DNA of 49,332 nucleotides from Brasilonema bromeliae SPC951. GTDB lineage: Bacteria; Cyanobacteriota; Cyanobacteriia; Cyanobacteriales; Nostocaceae. The stretch spans positions 1 to 49,332 of the forward strand of contig NZ_QMEB01000009.1 in NCBI RefSeq assembly GCF_012912135.1, read 5' to 3'. A program made the position numbers and the translations under genes. The notes under the pieces were generated by a model. It was not told where the DNA came from and did no database searches. It saw only the letters and a list, made by a program, of their open reading frames with translations. Below are positions 7,176 through 16,458 of the stretch, in pieces. Numbering within the stretch: position 1 is the first letter of the stretch; each line of letters begins with the position of its first letter.

Positions 7176-10100
7176 ATGGAATCTCTTCAACAACTCCGTT
7201 TCGCTGATGTCATACATTCCATTCTAGAAGGAACCTCAGAGACGAAACTTATTGAAGCTAGCAGAGTTGCATTCGGCGATCGCATTGAGTTAAACCGGCT
7301 CAATGATTTAGTTCAACAATGGAAAATAGGAGATTTTTCAGCGTTACCCGAAATTACGATTCTCCCTGGTAATAATTTAAATGGGGCACGAGGAGCATAT
7401 TCTGCTCAAACTAATACCATATACCTATCGCAGGAATTTATCACGAATGCGAGTAATCCGGCAGATGTTAACGATGTTTTGCTAGAAGAAGTTGGGCACT
7501 TCATCGACAGTGTTATCAATCCGGTTGATGCACCAGGGGATGAGGGGGAAATTTTTGCAAACCTGATTCAAGGGAAAACTCTGACTAGCCAGCAACTTGA
7601 GAATCTCAGAAATCAAAACGATGCCATCACGATTCAGATAAATGGACAAGTGCTGCAAGCAGAAGCAGCTGATACCAAGCCAGAGGATAATTTAGGGATT
7701 ATTGCCACAGCTATCAAACCGTACTTGGAGAAAGTCAGAAGTGCAATTGATACGTTGGTTTTGGATAACATACCTCTTTTGAATACGTTTTCACTCAAAG
7801 ATTATGCGAACAAAATCATCTCGGATGAAGTTGAAAACAAACTGATTAGTGCATTTGAGAAAACAGAGAATAAATCTGTTGAAAGCATTAAACAGGCACT
7901 TTTTGATGCACTTGGTCCGAGTGGCTTGAATTTGCTGCTTGATTTGGACGCTGATGGAAAGGTTCAGTTGAGCGATATTCAAGCTCCAAAAGATGCTAAC
8001 AGCCTTGAGTTCAAATTTAAGCTGGGCAAAAACTTTAACCCTGATTTACCGTTAAATAGCAATTCATTAGGGCTGAATTTAAAAGGTAACCTAACTCCAG
8101 AGCTAACTTTGGGAGTCATGCTAGGGTTTGGAGTCGATGACACATCCCTGCTTGACGGTAAACCAAGTGCTGATGCCTTTTTTGTTGATGTTGGAACAAC
8201 AAACGAAATTGACGGCAAGTTGAATGTTAAGTTCACCGATAAAGAAAATAAACCACTGAGTTTTACAGGTGATTTGGGGTTTGTCAAATTAAATGCAACA
8301 GATAATGGTAGTAATCTCACGAGTAACTTCTCGATTGACATAAAAAATCCAGAAGCCGATGGAAAAGGAAGAGTCAAATCAACAGCAATACCGAGTATAT
8401 CAACGGATAAACCCAAACTAGATGCCAATGCTAGCCTCAATCTGAGACTAGATACAGGATTGCTGAACGGAATTTTACCCTCGCTCAAATCAGATTTTAG
8501 TCTGTCGGGTTTGAATTATCAATCTGGCGATTCTACACAATCTACTCCAGTCGCAGAACTTAAAAACGTAACTATAGATTCAGGTTCACTGGTATCAGGC
8601 TTGTTGGGTAAAGTTCTCGAACCAGTTCAGTCAGTAACTGGAGCTTTTCAAAAGCCGATAGATATTATTACAAGCCCACTACCACTTATTAAAAAGTCGC
8701 TTGTTTATTTAGCACAAGAATTTCCTAAAGGTGGTGGATTTGATTCAGTTGATCCATTCCTCAAAGGGTTAAAAACTTTTACTGATGCTGCTACAGCAAT
8801 TAATAGTTTGAAACCCAGTTCTTCAACTATCGACTTAGGTGATTACAAGCTAGATAAAAGTGGTTTTTCTACAATTAGAGAAACGGCTCCAATTATTAAC
8901 CAACTCAAGGGAAATGCTCTTGTACCTCAAAGTGTTGTACCACAATTTGCCGCATTAGCTCCGACTCTTGCCTCAAGCCCAAACTCTGATAATCTTTTAA
9001 GTACTTTATTTCCCGTACTCAATAACTCATCACAATTTGTTAATTTACTACTAGGAGGTCAAGACACTAACTTATTTGAGTACACTACTCCAACCCTTGG
9101 TTTTAAGTTTGAATTAGCTCCCGAACCTATAGTTCCGGTATTTGGTCCTGTGGTGCTGAAATTTGGAGCATCAGCGGGAGCAGGAGCACAACTGACATTA
9201 GGACTAGATAGCAAAGGATTTAAAGAATATAAAGAAGAGGGATTCAAAGACCCCTCAAAGATTTTGAATGGGCTATATGTCGGTAAAGCCGAGCCTCGTA
9301 ATCTCAATGGTAAAACAACAGAAAACAGTTTTGAGGTCTTTGGTGGGATAAATGCAAGGGCTGCCGTTGATGTTGGAATTGCTGAATTTGCAGCAGGTGG
9401 AGGGGTTTTTCTCACGGCTGGGCTTGAAGTCAAAGGAAGTCAAGAAGATGAAAACAAATCCTACATAAAACAACAGAGTAATCCTCTGTGTTTGTTTGAC
9501 AAGACAGGAGCTTTATCACTGGTTGTATTTGCATCCCTCAGACTCAACTTTGGATTTTTTAAAGTTACAAAACGCCTGAATTTGGCAAACGTTGACCTAA
9601 TTGACTATAGAGGCAAGACGTGTGGAGACGAAAAATATAAAGTACAAAATCCCCCTCTAACTTCTGAAATTCGCGCTCAATTGGCAGGACAGGGAATCAT
9701 TGAGCGCGAAGGTACTGAGCAAAATGACGTAATAACTTTAGAAGGAACAGAACTATTTCTCGTTAACGCACCCAAAAAACTTAAAGATAGCAATACTGTC
9801 GTTAACGGTAAGGTCAATTTACTCGGATTAGATTCCAAACCTCAAGAATATACTGATGTTCAACTTATTGTCATCAACGGGGGTAAGGGAAATGATCGCA
9901 TCGAATTTAAAGACCAAGAGGAAACAAACTTACCAATTGTGAACGTTCAACAAAGTAAAGATATTGTTGCCAGCGGACAATTAGACGGCGGAGAAGGGGA
10001 CGATACACTGATTGGAGGACGTGGCGATGATTACCTTACAGGAGGTTCTGGACAAGATACCCTCAATGGTGGAACAGGTGGACGGAATACAGCAGTATAC

Positions 10101-12695
10101 TCTAACGCGCCGGAAGGGAAAGGGGTTAAGGTTGATTTAGTTCAAAACTTTGCATTGGATGATGGCTTCGGTACAACCGATACTTTAATTAATATCCAAA
10201 ACATTGAAGGTTCAAGCGGCAATGACATTTTAATTGGACGTGCTTCTGGTGATCCAAAAGACAACAACTTTGGTAGTTTACTTGATGGTGGTGCTGGTAA
10301 TGACACCTTAATTGGAGGTGAGGGTGAAGATGTTTTGTTAGGGGGTGCGGGAGCGGATTTTATCGATGGCAAAGGAGGCTTGGATACTACAACTTACCTA
10401 GATTCCACTGCTCCGGTTTATGTCAATCTGTCTAGCGGTAGGGTTCGCATCACATCGCCAATCAATCTCGGAACATCAATCCAACTCAACGCAAATGCAG
10501 GTGTAGGTGGGGATGCTGAGGGTGACAAAATTTTCAATGTCGAGAATGTTCAAGGCTCTGTTTACGACGATATTTTAGTCGCCAATGGTAAAGACTCTCG
10601 CGTTGATGGGTTATTGGGTAATGACATAATCATTGCTGCACCAGAAGCTCAAATCCTTGATGGTGGTCCTGGAATCGATTGGGTAACATATCAACTGTCG
10701 GACTCTGGCGTTAACGTTAGCCTCAAAAGTGGATTAGGCAAAGCTCTCACCATAACTCAGCCTAATATATTACCAGGTTTTCCACCAATTGAAATTGAAA
10801 TAGGCAGTGGTGGCTACGGTAAAGACGATACACTTGAATTTGCTAAAGATGCCAATAATAATGTAATAAAAGACCAAAGCTCGTTTGAAAACCTCGAAGG
10901 CTCGAACTTTGACGACATCTTAGAGGGCGATCTACAAGACAATATTTTGCGAGGATTGGCAGGGAACGATAAAATTTCGGGTGGTGATGGTAATGATACC
11001 CTTATTGGTGGTGCAGGCGCAGATGTATTGGATGGCGGAAATGGTATTGACTGGGCTGATTACAGCGAATCATTTGCGGGCGTAATTGTAAATTTAAAAA
11101 CTAACTCTGGTTTAGGTGGCGATGCTCAAGGAGACACATTTGCCCGCTTGTCACCAACAATATCAACTATTGAGAACTTATTAGGTTCCAAGTTTAGCGA
11201 TACATTGACAGGCGACGATGGGAACAATGAGATAAAACCGGGCTATGGGCAGGATACGGTTTATGGTGAAGGAGGAAACGATCGCCTGTCCATCAACTAT
11301 TCCAATTCAGTTGATTTCTTTGAGCCAGGTAGCGGTGTTACAGGTGGATATTATCCTGCTACCAATCCTAGCTATTCCTATAGCTCAAGTGGCATAACAT
11401 ATAATCCTGGCAGTGTTGGCAGTGTTGAAAATGGTTTCATCTCTAGAAGAACCAGCGATGGTGCAAAAGTACTAGATAGCGTCGCATTTTTCGGGATTGA
11501 AAATCTGACGCTGATTGGTACATCCTTTGCAGATAGCATTTTTAGTGCTTCCGGTAATGATTTCTTGAATATGGGTGATGGAGACGACATTATCACTAGT
11601 GGACAAGGAAGCGATCGCGTTTTTGCTGGTAGTGGTAATGATATTGTAGTGTCGCAGAATGACCTTTTTGGACGAATTGGTGGAATTATCGATAATGCCA
11701 AAGCAGTAATTGAGTTAGACGGTGGCGCTGGAATTGATACGTTATCAGTCAACCTATCAGGCAAAAAGGATTCAATCTCTCTATTTAGTTTTAGTTCAAC
11801 CCAAGAAAATCCTTATCAATCGTTTTCTATAGCGGATGGAACAGTTTCAATTAAGAACTTTGAAATTTTCAAAGACATCATTACAGGCAATGGTGATGAT
11901 TTCCTGACGCAACTTGGTCGCGTTGATAATATCTTTGCAACTGGTGGCGGTAACGATACAGTCGATGCTGGATTAGGGTTTGATAATGTTGATGGTGGCG
12001 ATTTGAACGACTTGTTGTATATCAACTACTCTCTTAGCGATACAGGAAGTGGTATGAGTATGACTGTCGATCCACTCAAGCTGGTTGGCAGTGCTTCTAG
12101 AACAAAAGGCGGTACCAGCAGTGAGTTATTAGACAAGATTAACTTCAGCAATTTTGAGCGGTTTAATATTACAGGCACCAGCAAAGCCGATACTATTATG
12201 GGTGGCGATGGCGCAGATATACTGCGCGGTTCGGGTGGTGATGATACCCTCATTGGAAATCGAGGTAATGACCAGCTGTTTGGTGGCGATGGCAATGACA
12301 TTTTACAAGGTACTAACTATATTAGCTACCTCATCGGCGGTGGGGGAGAGTTTAAAAATTATGATTATCCAAAGGATATAGATACCTTAACTGGAGGAAC
12401 GGGTGCAGATACCTTCGTTCTAGGTAACAGTCCTTATGACAAATACTATTTTGGTAATCTTTTCCAAGATTACGCAATTATCTCTGACTTCAAATCTAGC
12501 GAAGGTGACAAAATTACACTATCTGGTAGTGATGATCAATATACATTTGAGGTCAATGCGGGTAGCACTTCTATTCTTCGCACTTATGAGTCATACGGAC
12601 CAGATCTAATTGCGGTTGTGCAAGGAGTGACTGACCTTGAGAAGAATGCAAATTATATTACTTACTTACCGCCACCACCACCAGTAGTTAAATAA
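7176..12695 (+). CDS. Large RTX (hemolysin-type calcium-binding) protein
   Basis: The product is 1839 residues, taking ATG 7176 (MESLQQLRFADV) as start; the frame stays open upstream to GTG 7125. Residues ~90-160 carry LLEEVGHFIDS and DEGEIFA, a motif set typical of cyanobacterial RTX proteins. It recalls a zinc-protease HExxH helix, but the first His is replaced by Glu. A long central region, probably beta-rich (residues ~200-830), has no family I recognise. From about residue 935 there are at least eight blocks of GGxGxDxLxGG nonapeptides (for example GGEGDDTLIGGRGDDYLTGG and GGDGNDTLIGGAGADVLDGG), which form calcium-binding beta-rolls. There is no N-terminal signal peptide, which fits export by a type I secretion system using a C-terminal signal, though no ABC exporter is present here. 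It is likely an S-layer, adhesion or matrix protein. Confidence 0.92.
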   Translation: MESLQQLRFADVIHSILEGTSETKLIEASRVAFGDRIELNRLNDLVQQWKIGDFSALPEITILPGNNLNGARGAYSAQTNTIYLSQEFITNASNPADVNDVLLEEVGHFIDSVINPVDAPGDEGEIFANLIQGKTLTSQQLENLRNQNDAITIQINGQVLQAEAADTKPEDNLGIIATAIKPYLEKVRSAIDTLVLDNIPLLNTFSLKDYANKIISDEVENKLISAFEKTENKSVESIKQALFDALGPSGLNLLLDLDADGKVQLSDIQAPKDANSLEFKFKLGKNFNPDLPLNSNSLGLNLKGNLTPELTLGVMLGFGVDDTSLLDGKPSADAFFVDVGTTNEIDGKLNVKFTDKENKPLSFTGDLGFVKLNATDNGSNLTSNFSIDIKNPEADGKGRVKSTAIPSISTDKPKLDANASLNLRLDTGLLNGILPSLKSDFSLSGLNYQSGDSTQSTPVAELKNVTIDSGSLVSGLLGKVLEPVQSVTGAFQKPIDIITSPLPLIKKSLVYLAQEFPKGGGFDSVDPFLKGLKTFTDAATAINSLKPSSSTIDLGDYKLDKSGFSTIRETAPIINQLKGNALVPQSVVPQFAALAPTLASSPNSDNLLSTLFPVLNNSSQFVNLLLGGQDTNLFEYTTPTLGFKFELAPEPIVPVFGPVVLKFGASAGAGAQLTLGLDSKGFKEYKEEGFKDPSKILNGLYVGKAEPRNLNGKTTENSFEVFGGINARAAVDVGIAEFAAGGGVFLTAGLEVKGSQEDENKSYIKQQSNPLCLFDKTGALSLVVFASLRLNFGFFKVTKRLNLANVDLIDYRGKTCGDEKYKVQNPPLTSEIRAQLAGQGIIEREGTEQNDVITLEGTELFLVNAPKKLKDSNTVVNGKVNLLGLDSKPQEYTDVQLIVINGGKGNDRIEFKDQEETNLPIVNVQQSKDIVASGQLDGGEGDDTLIGGRGDDYLTGGSGQDTLNGGTGGRNTAVYSNAPEGKGVKVDLVQNFALDDGFGTTDTLINIQNIEGSSGNDILIGRASGDPKDNNFGSLLDGGAGNDTLIGGEGEDVLLGGAGADFIDGKGGLDTTTYLDSTAPVYVNLSSGRVRITSPINLGTSIQLNANAGVGGDAEGDKIFNVENVQGSVYDDILVANGKDSRVDGLLGNDIIIAAPEAQILDGGPGIDWVTYQLSDSGVNVSLKSGLGKALTITQPNILPGFPPIEIEIGSGGYGKDDTLEFAKDANNNVIKDQSSFENLEGSNFDDILEGDLQDNILRGLAGNDKISGGDGNDTLIGGAGADVLDGGNGIDWADYSESFAGVIVNLKTNSGLGGDAQGDTFARLSPTISTIENLLGSKFSDTLTGDDGNNEIKPGYGQDTVYGEGGNDRLSINYSNSVDFFEPGSGVTGGYYPATNPSYSYSSSGITYNPGSVGSVENGFISRRTSDGAKVLDSVAFFGIENLTLIGTSFADSIFSASGNDFLNMGDGDDIITSGQGSDRVFAGSGNDIVVSQNDLFGRIGGIIDNAKAVIELDGGAGIDTLSVNLSGKKDSISLFSFSSTQENPYQSFSIADGTVSIKNFEIFKDIITGNGDDFLTQLGRVDNIFATGGGNDTVDAGLGFDNVDGGDLNDLLYINYSLSDTGSGMSMTVDPLKLVGSASRTKGGTSSELLDKINFSNFERFNITGTSKADTIMGGDGADILRGSGGDDTLIGNRGNDQLFGGDGNDILQGTNYISYLIGGGGEFKNYDYPKDIDTLTGGTGADTFVLGNSPYDKYYFGNLFQDYAIISDFKSSEGDKITLSGSDDQYTFEVNAGSTSILRTYESYGPDLIAVVQGVTDLEKNANYITYLPPPPPVVK

Positions 12696-12800
12696 TTTTC
12701 TAGCAGTATTACTTCGCAAGTTGCTTTCCTTAATTTGTATCAAAAGGGAAGCAATTACAAGACTTACATCGCTTCATTCCCCAACTACAAGACTAAAACC

Positions 12801-15218
12801 ATGACTTTTAACATTACTTCCTTAGATTCTCAATTTCTCAAACAGTTGCTTGGCGATACCACAGGGCTAAGTAATTTCACAACTACACTCACAGGCGATC
12901 GCGCTGCATTTGGCAAATTTCAAGATGACCCTTTTAACTTAAAATCTGGGGTAGTTCTCAGCACTGGTAAAGCTTCAGAATTAGCAGGTAGAAATATTTC
13001 TGATGGTGGCTTGTCTCCAGGTACAAATGTCAAACTGAAGTTTGAGAAACTCGATGGAACAACAGGTAGTCCTAGTAATGCAAAAACAGCTATCTACCGT
13101 GCAGATTTGTCTGAGTTAGGATTTGACTTAAAATCTTTGACAATCGATGATGGTGGTGTAATTGGTGGTAGCGATGGTCGCTTTACTGGGTTTGATTTAG
13201 ATGGAATTAAACTCAGCAATACTAAGATTACTAACGCTGCAGATATTCAAACCTTACCAAGTTTGAATGTCTTTGATTTTAGTCCAGCAAACACTATTTT
13301 TACACCAGGTAATCAGCGTCCACCTAGCGATGCTACCAACCCAGATTTATTTGGCACTATTAACGGCACTATTAATAATAGTGTTGCAAATTTAGCTAAT
13401 TTTGATGGTGTTTCTAGTACTGGCAATGACGCGAATGGTTTTGTTAGTTTAGGAAATCTCGGTAAAGTCGGTTTTAACTTTAAATCAACAGTTACTTCAC
13501 AACTGCCACTTTATCTATATATTGGTGAAGTTGGTGATAATGGGGAGGTTGCAGCCGGAAAAATTAGCGTTTCTAACCGACCTATTAGCGGGCTAAGTGA
13601 CCTGAGTACAGACTTTGGAACTCCTGGTGAAGCAGATGATTCCACCACGCTTCAGATTGATTTTGATGTAGATAGCACTAGTAGAAAACTATTTTTTGAA
13701 TATGTTTTTGGTTCAGAAGAATTTGCAGAATTTGCAGGTCAATTTAATGATAGTTTTAGCCTACAACTTAATGGCTTGAACCTTGCTAAACTCAGTAATA
13801 ATAATACAGTTACAATTAATAACTTAGCACAAAATCCTTTTGACCGCAGCAATCCCGATTTTATCTACAATCCTGCTAATACCGGACCCGCTAGCGACTC
13901 AACCCGCTTAGATGGATACACTAAAACAATTATATTTAGTGGCGATTTAATTCCCAATGCCCGCAATAGTCTCACTATAAATGTTAAAGACAACCGCGAT
14001 GGTTTATTAGATTCTGCCGTTTTCCTCAAAGGTGGAACTCTTGGTGTAACTCCACCTGATGGCAGCAACAACACACCAAGTGGCAACAACACACCAAGTG
14101 GCAACAACACACTAAGCAGCAACAACACACCAAGTGGCAATAACACGCCAGGTAGCAACAACACATCAAGTGGCAACAATACACTAGGTGGTAGACTCAA
14201 AAACGAGGGTGGCACAATATTTATTCCCGGCTCTGGAAATAGTTCTCAAGTCAGTCTGGAATTTGCAACTGATAGATACACCGCTAAATTTAACAACGAA
14301 CTGGGTGTGTTTGTTGTTGATAACGAGAAAGGGGAAATTAATGGTATCGCTCCCGGTGATGCAGGATATCTACAAGCTGCAATCAAGCGATCACAAGTAG
14401 TTTTCTCCGCACTTGCCAATGACCCCTCATCCAAGGCTGGGAATAATCGCATCATCAATTTTGCACCTAATACTTACCTCAGTAGCTATCTAGTTCAAAA
14501 TGCCAGCACTGATGAGGTATTGGCTAACTTAGCTGCAAATAAACCAACTCCTAATGTCTTCTTCTCCACTGTTGCTGCTAATACAGATAAATTTGACCAC
14601 GTACAATTCAAAAACACCAGTGATGGCGGCATTTTTATCGGCTGGGAAGACCTGATAGGTGGTGGCGATCAAGACTTTAATGAGCCATTGGTATCAGTAA
14701 AAGTAACTAATAATGCCGCTCCGTTAGGTAACAAACTTCAAGTGCAACGCGAACTGATTGATTTACGAGATATCTCAGACGCAGTAACAGCAAATTTCAT
14801 TACTAACAGCGAAGCTGCTTTTGATAATCTTGTTGGTTTTTATACTATTGATGATATTACAGGACGCATTGGAAATCTGCGTCCGGAAGACGCAGGTTAT
14901 GCTCAAGCAGCTTTGCAACGCAGCGTTTTTGACATCAAACGCGATGAAAATTTCAACAAGCAGTTAAATGGCAGTGCTTTGCTTGCACCATTTATTATCG
15001 CTGATGGTAGCCTAGAGCAATTCCTTAACCAAAATCCTAACAACAATCAATTAGGTGGAAACCCACTCGCCTATTTTGCCTTTTCGGGAGCTAACCCAGA
15101 CAAAGTAGACCACATACGCTTGTTGGGAGATAACAAGTTTGGTTTTGAAGATATTTATGGTGGAGGCGATCGCGACTATAATGACATTGTTTTACAAGTT
15201 AATCTTAGAAGTAGTTAA
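12801..15218 (+). CDS. Choice-of-anchor-L and DUF4114 domain surface protein
   Basis: This 805-residue protein starts at ATG 12801 (MTFNITSLDSQFLKQLLG); TTG 12735 is an upstream alternative with a less convincing N-terminus. Residues ~10-75 (KSGVVLSTGKASELAG) and ~285-415 (FFEYVFGSEEFAEFAGQFND, NVKDNRDGLLDSAVFL) make up a choice-of-anchor-L domain, apparently interrupted by ~200 residues. A tandem NNTPSG hinge follows at ~420-463. Two DUF4114 copies end the protein, recognisable by FDHVQF..IGWEDLIGGGDQDFNE and VDHIRL..FGFEDIYGGGDRDYND. The Gly/Asp-rich DUF4114 loops probably bind calcium. No signal peptide is seen, as for the RTX protein 105 bases upstream. Both probably share one transcript and one export route, but this is inference. 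Confidence 0.87.
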   Translation: MTFNITSLDSQFLKQLLGDTTGLSNFTTTLTGDRAAFGKFQDDPFNLKSGVVLSTGKASELAGRNISDGGLSPGTNVKLKFEKLDGTTGSPSNAKTAIYRADLSELGFDLKSLTIDDGGVIGGSDGRFTGFDLDGIKLSNTKITNAADIQTLPSLNVFDFSPANTIFTPGNQRPPSDATNPDLFGTINGTINNSVANLANFDGVSSTGNDANGFVSLGNLGKVGFNFKSTVTSQLPLYLYIGEVGDNGEVAAGKISVSNRPISGLSDLSTDFGTPGEADDSTTLQIDFDVDSTSRKLFFEYVFGSEEFAEFAGQFNDSFSLQLNGLNLAKLSNNNTVTINNLAQNPFDRSNPDFIYNPANTGPASDSTRLDGYTKTIIFSGDLIPNARNSLTINVKDNRDGLLDSAVFLKGGTLGVTPPDGSNNTPSGNNTPSGNNTLSSNNTPSGNNTPGSNNTSSGNNTLGGRLKNEGGTIFIPGSGNSSQVSLEFATDRYTAKFNNELGVFVVDNEKGEINGIAPGDAGYLQAAIKRSQVVFSALANDPSSKAGNNRIINFAPNTYLSSYLVQNASTDEVLANLAANKPTPNVFFSTVAANTDKFDHVQFKNTSDGGIFIGWEDLIGGGDQDFNEPLVSVKVTNNAAPLGNKLQVQRELIDLRDISDAVTANFITNSEAAFDNLVGFYTIDDITGRIGNLRPEDAGYAQAALQRSVFDIKRDENFNKQLNGSALLAPFIIADGSLEQFLNQNPNNNQLGGNPLAYFAFSGANPDKVDHIRLLGDNKFGFEDIYGGGDRDYNDIVLQVNLRSS
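14060..14193 (+). repeat. Tandem 18-bp coding repeat (NNTPSG units)
   Basis: About seven imperfect copies of an 18-nt unit close to aacaacacaccaagtggc encode a Ser/Asn/Thr/Gly/Pro hinge between the anchor-L and DUF4114 parts of the gene. Units vary as NNTPSG, NNTLSS, NNTPGS, NNTSSG and NNTLGG. Copy number is likely to vary between strains. Confidence 0.92.
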
Positions 15219-15231
15219 GACGAGAAGTTGA

Positions 15232-16125
15232 GGAAATAGAGGAATCGGCAACTCGTCCAGTGCGATTGACACCACCAGAGAAATTAATAACTTCCTGCAA
15301 ATCAACAGTACCTTAGACTACTCTGGTGCTAGTCCTGACTTAAACCTCTACCGACTCAGTTACACTTTCCCGCTATTTGAAGACTTCCGCGTGTCCGTCT
15401 TTCCCCAAGGCTTTGCTTCCGACTACGTGGATAGAAACAGCTTCGCCAATAACAGTGCAGGAAACTTCTCAACTTATGGCTTAGTCAATAATCAGCTACT
15501 GCTAGCAAACGATAGGGCGGGGGCGGGAGCAGCAATCAGTTGGAATCCGGGTAAAGGTTTGTTTACAATTAGGGGAGTCTATCGCGCACAGCAAGCCGGT
15601 CTTGTTAACACCAAACCTGACTTTACCAACAGTGATAAACGGGGAGGTCTATTTGATGACCCCAACCTGGGTGTGGTGGAACTAGAGTTTTCACCTTCTA
15701 AAACTTTTGCGATTCGGCTGCAATATAGTGGGGGAACGCAAGGTGGGGAAGAATATAATGTCGTGGGCGCTAATTTAGAGCTAGCCCTTGGTCAGAAAGT
15801 TGGACTCTTTGGTCGCTTCGGTTATGCATTTAACTTTCCTGGTAATATCCAACCTACCTCTTGGTCAGCAGGTATTGTATTCCCAGATTTTTTAGCTAAA
15901 GGTGCTAATCTTGGGTTTTCTGTGGGACAGCCTCTCATCTTCCAAGAAAAAGATAACCTTCTGGGCTTTTTTAACAGTACTCAAACCAACTACGAAGCAT
16001 TCTACAGATTACCAATCAACAACAATATATCAGTTTCGCCGATATTGCAGGTCATAACTGACCCTGGAAACTCGCAAGCAAACACTATTTATACAGGCAC
16101 TTTGCGGACAGTTTTTTCCTTTTAA
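15232..16125 (+). pseudogene. Iron-uptake porin, 5'-truncated remnant
   Basis: The frame runs without a stop from 15232 (after a TGA at 15229-15231) to TAA at 16125; the first usable start is GTG 15388/15391, deep in the protein. The sequence is the C-terminal beta-barrel half of the cyanobacterial iron uptake porin (OprB/SLH porin) family: DTTREINNFLQ, LYRLSYTFPLFEDFRVSVFP, PTSWSAGIVFPDFLAKGANL, GFSVGQP and the terminal TLRTVFSF with a C-terminal Phe typical of outer-membrane barrels. The signal peptide, SLH domain and first half of the barrel are missing. It lies directly behind the DUF4114 gene, whose arrival or rearrangement may have cut it. Confidence 0.8.
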
Positions 16126-16177
16126 TACCCTCGCAAGTTGTGCAAATCTCAAGCTTCGACCGGGTACCTTGTTGATT

Positions 16178-16430
16178 CTACGTGTTCTGCTGTGCGGCTC
16201 GCCCGACAGATTTTACATCAACATTAAGCTGTTGAGCAATCTGCTCCACAGTCATCCCTGTTTTTAGTAACAGAGGTACAGTTACTCTCAACATTTCAAC
16301 TTTTCGTTCTTCTCGACCTTCTTCTCGACCCTCAGCTTTCGCTTCCTGATAAATCCTGGTTTGCTCTAAAGTCAGTCCTAACATGGCTTCCACCTCTTCC
16401 GGGCAAAACTTACAAAAACTGATAAACGGC
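16178..16430 (-). pseudogene. Duplicated C-terminal fragment of DUF2887 gene
   Basis: The open part (16178-16393) encodes 71 residues, MEAMLGLTLEQTRIYQEAKA to QQLNVDVKSVGRAAQQ, closely matching the C-terminus of the adjacent DUF2887 protein. Nucleotide similarity continues without a frame to about 16430 (aacttacaaaaactgataaac against aaacttgtaaacagc). It is therefore a broken tandem duplicate. It carries one extra EGREE unit (GREEGREERK), from a small tandem expansion. It could still be translated from ATG 16393, but it lacks the nuclease-like domain. Confidence 0.8.
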
Positions 16431-16458
16431 TAGAGCGTGCCCGCCCCTTCTACACGCT

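Noticed and set aside
7791-12301. Several antisense open frames (up to 169 residues) on the minus strand within the RTX gene
   Set aside because: They mirror the biased Gly/Asp/Asn codons of the RTX coding strand, show Pro/Ser-rich low complexity and have no motifs.
13865-14215. Minus-strand frame rich in LPLGVLL repeats
   Set aside because: It is the complement of the NNTPSG tandem repeat, with no ribosome site and no family resemblance.
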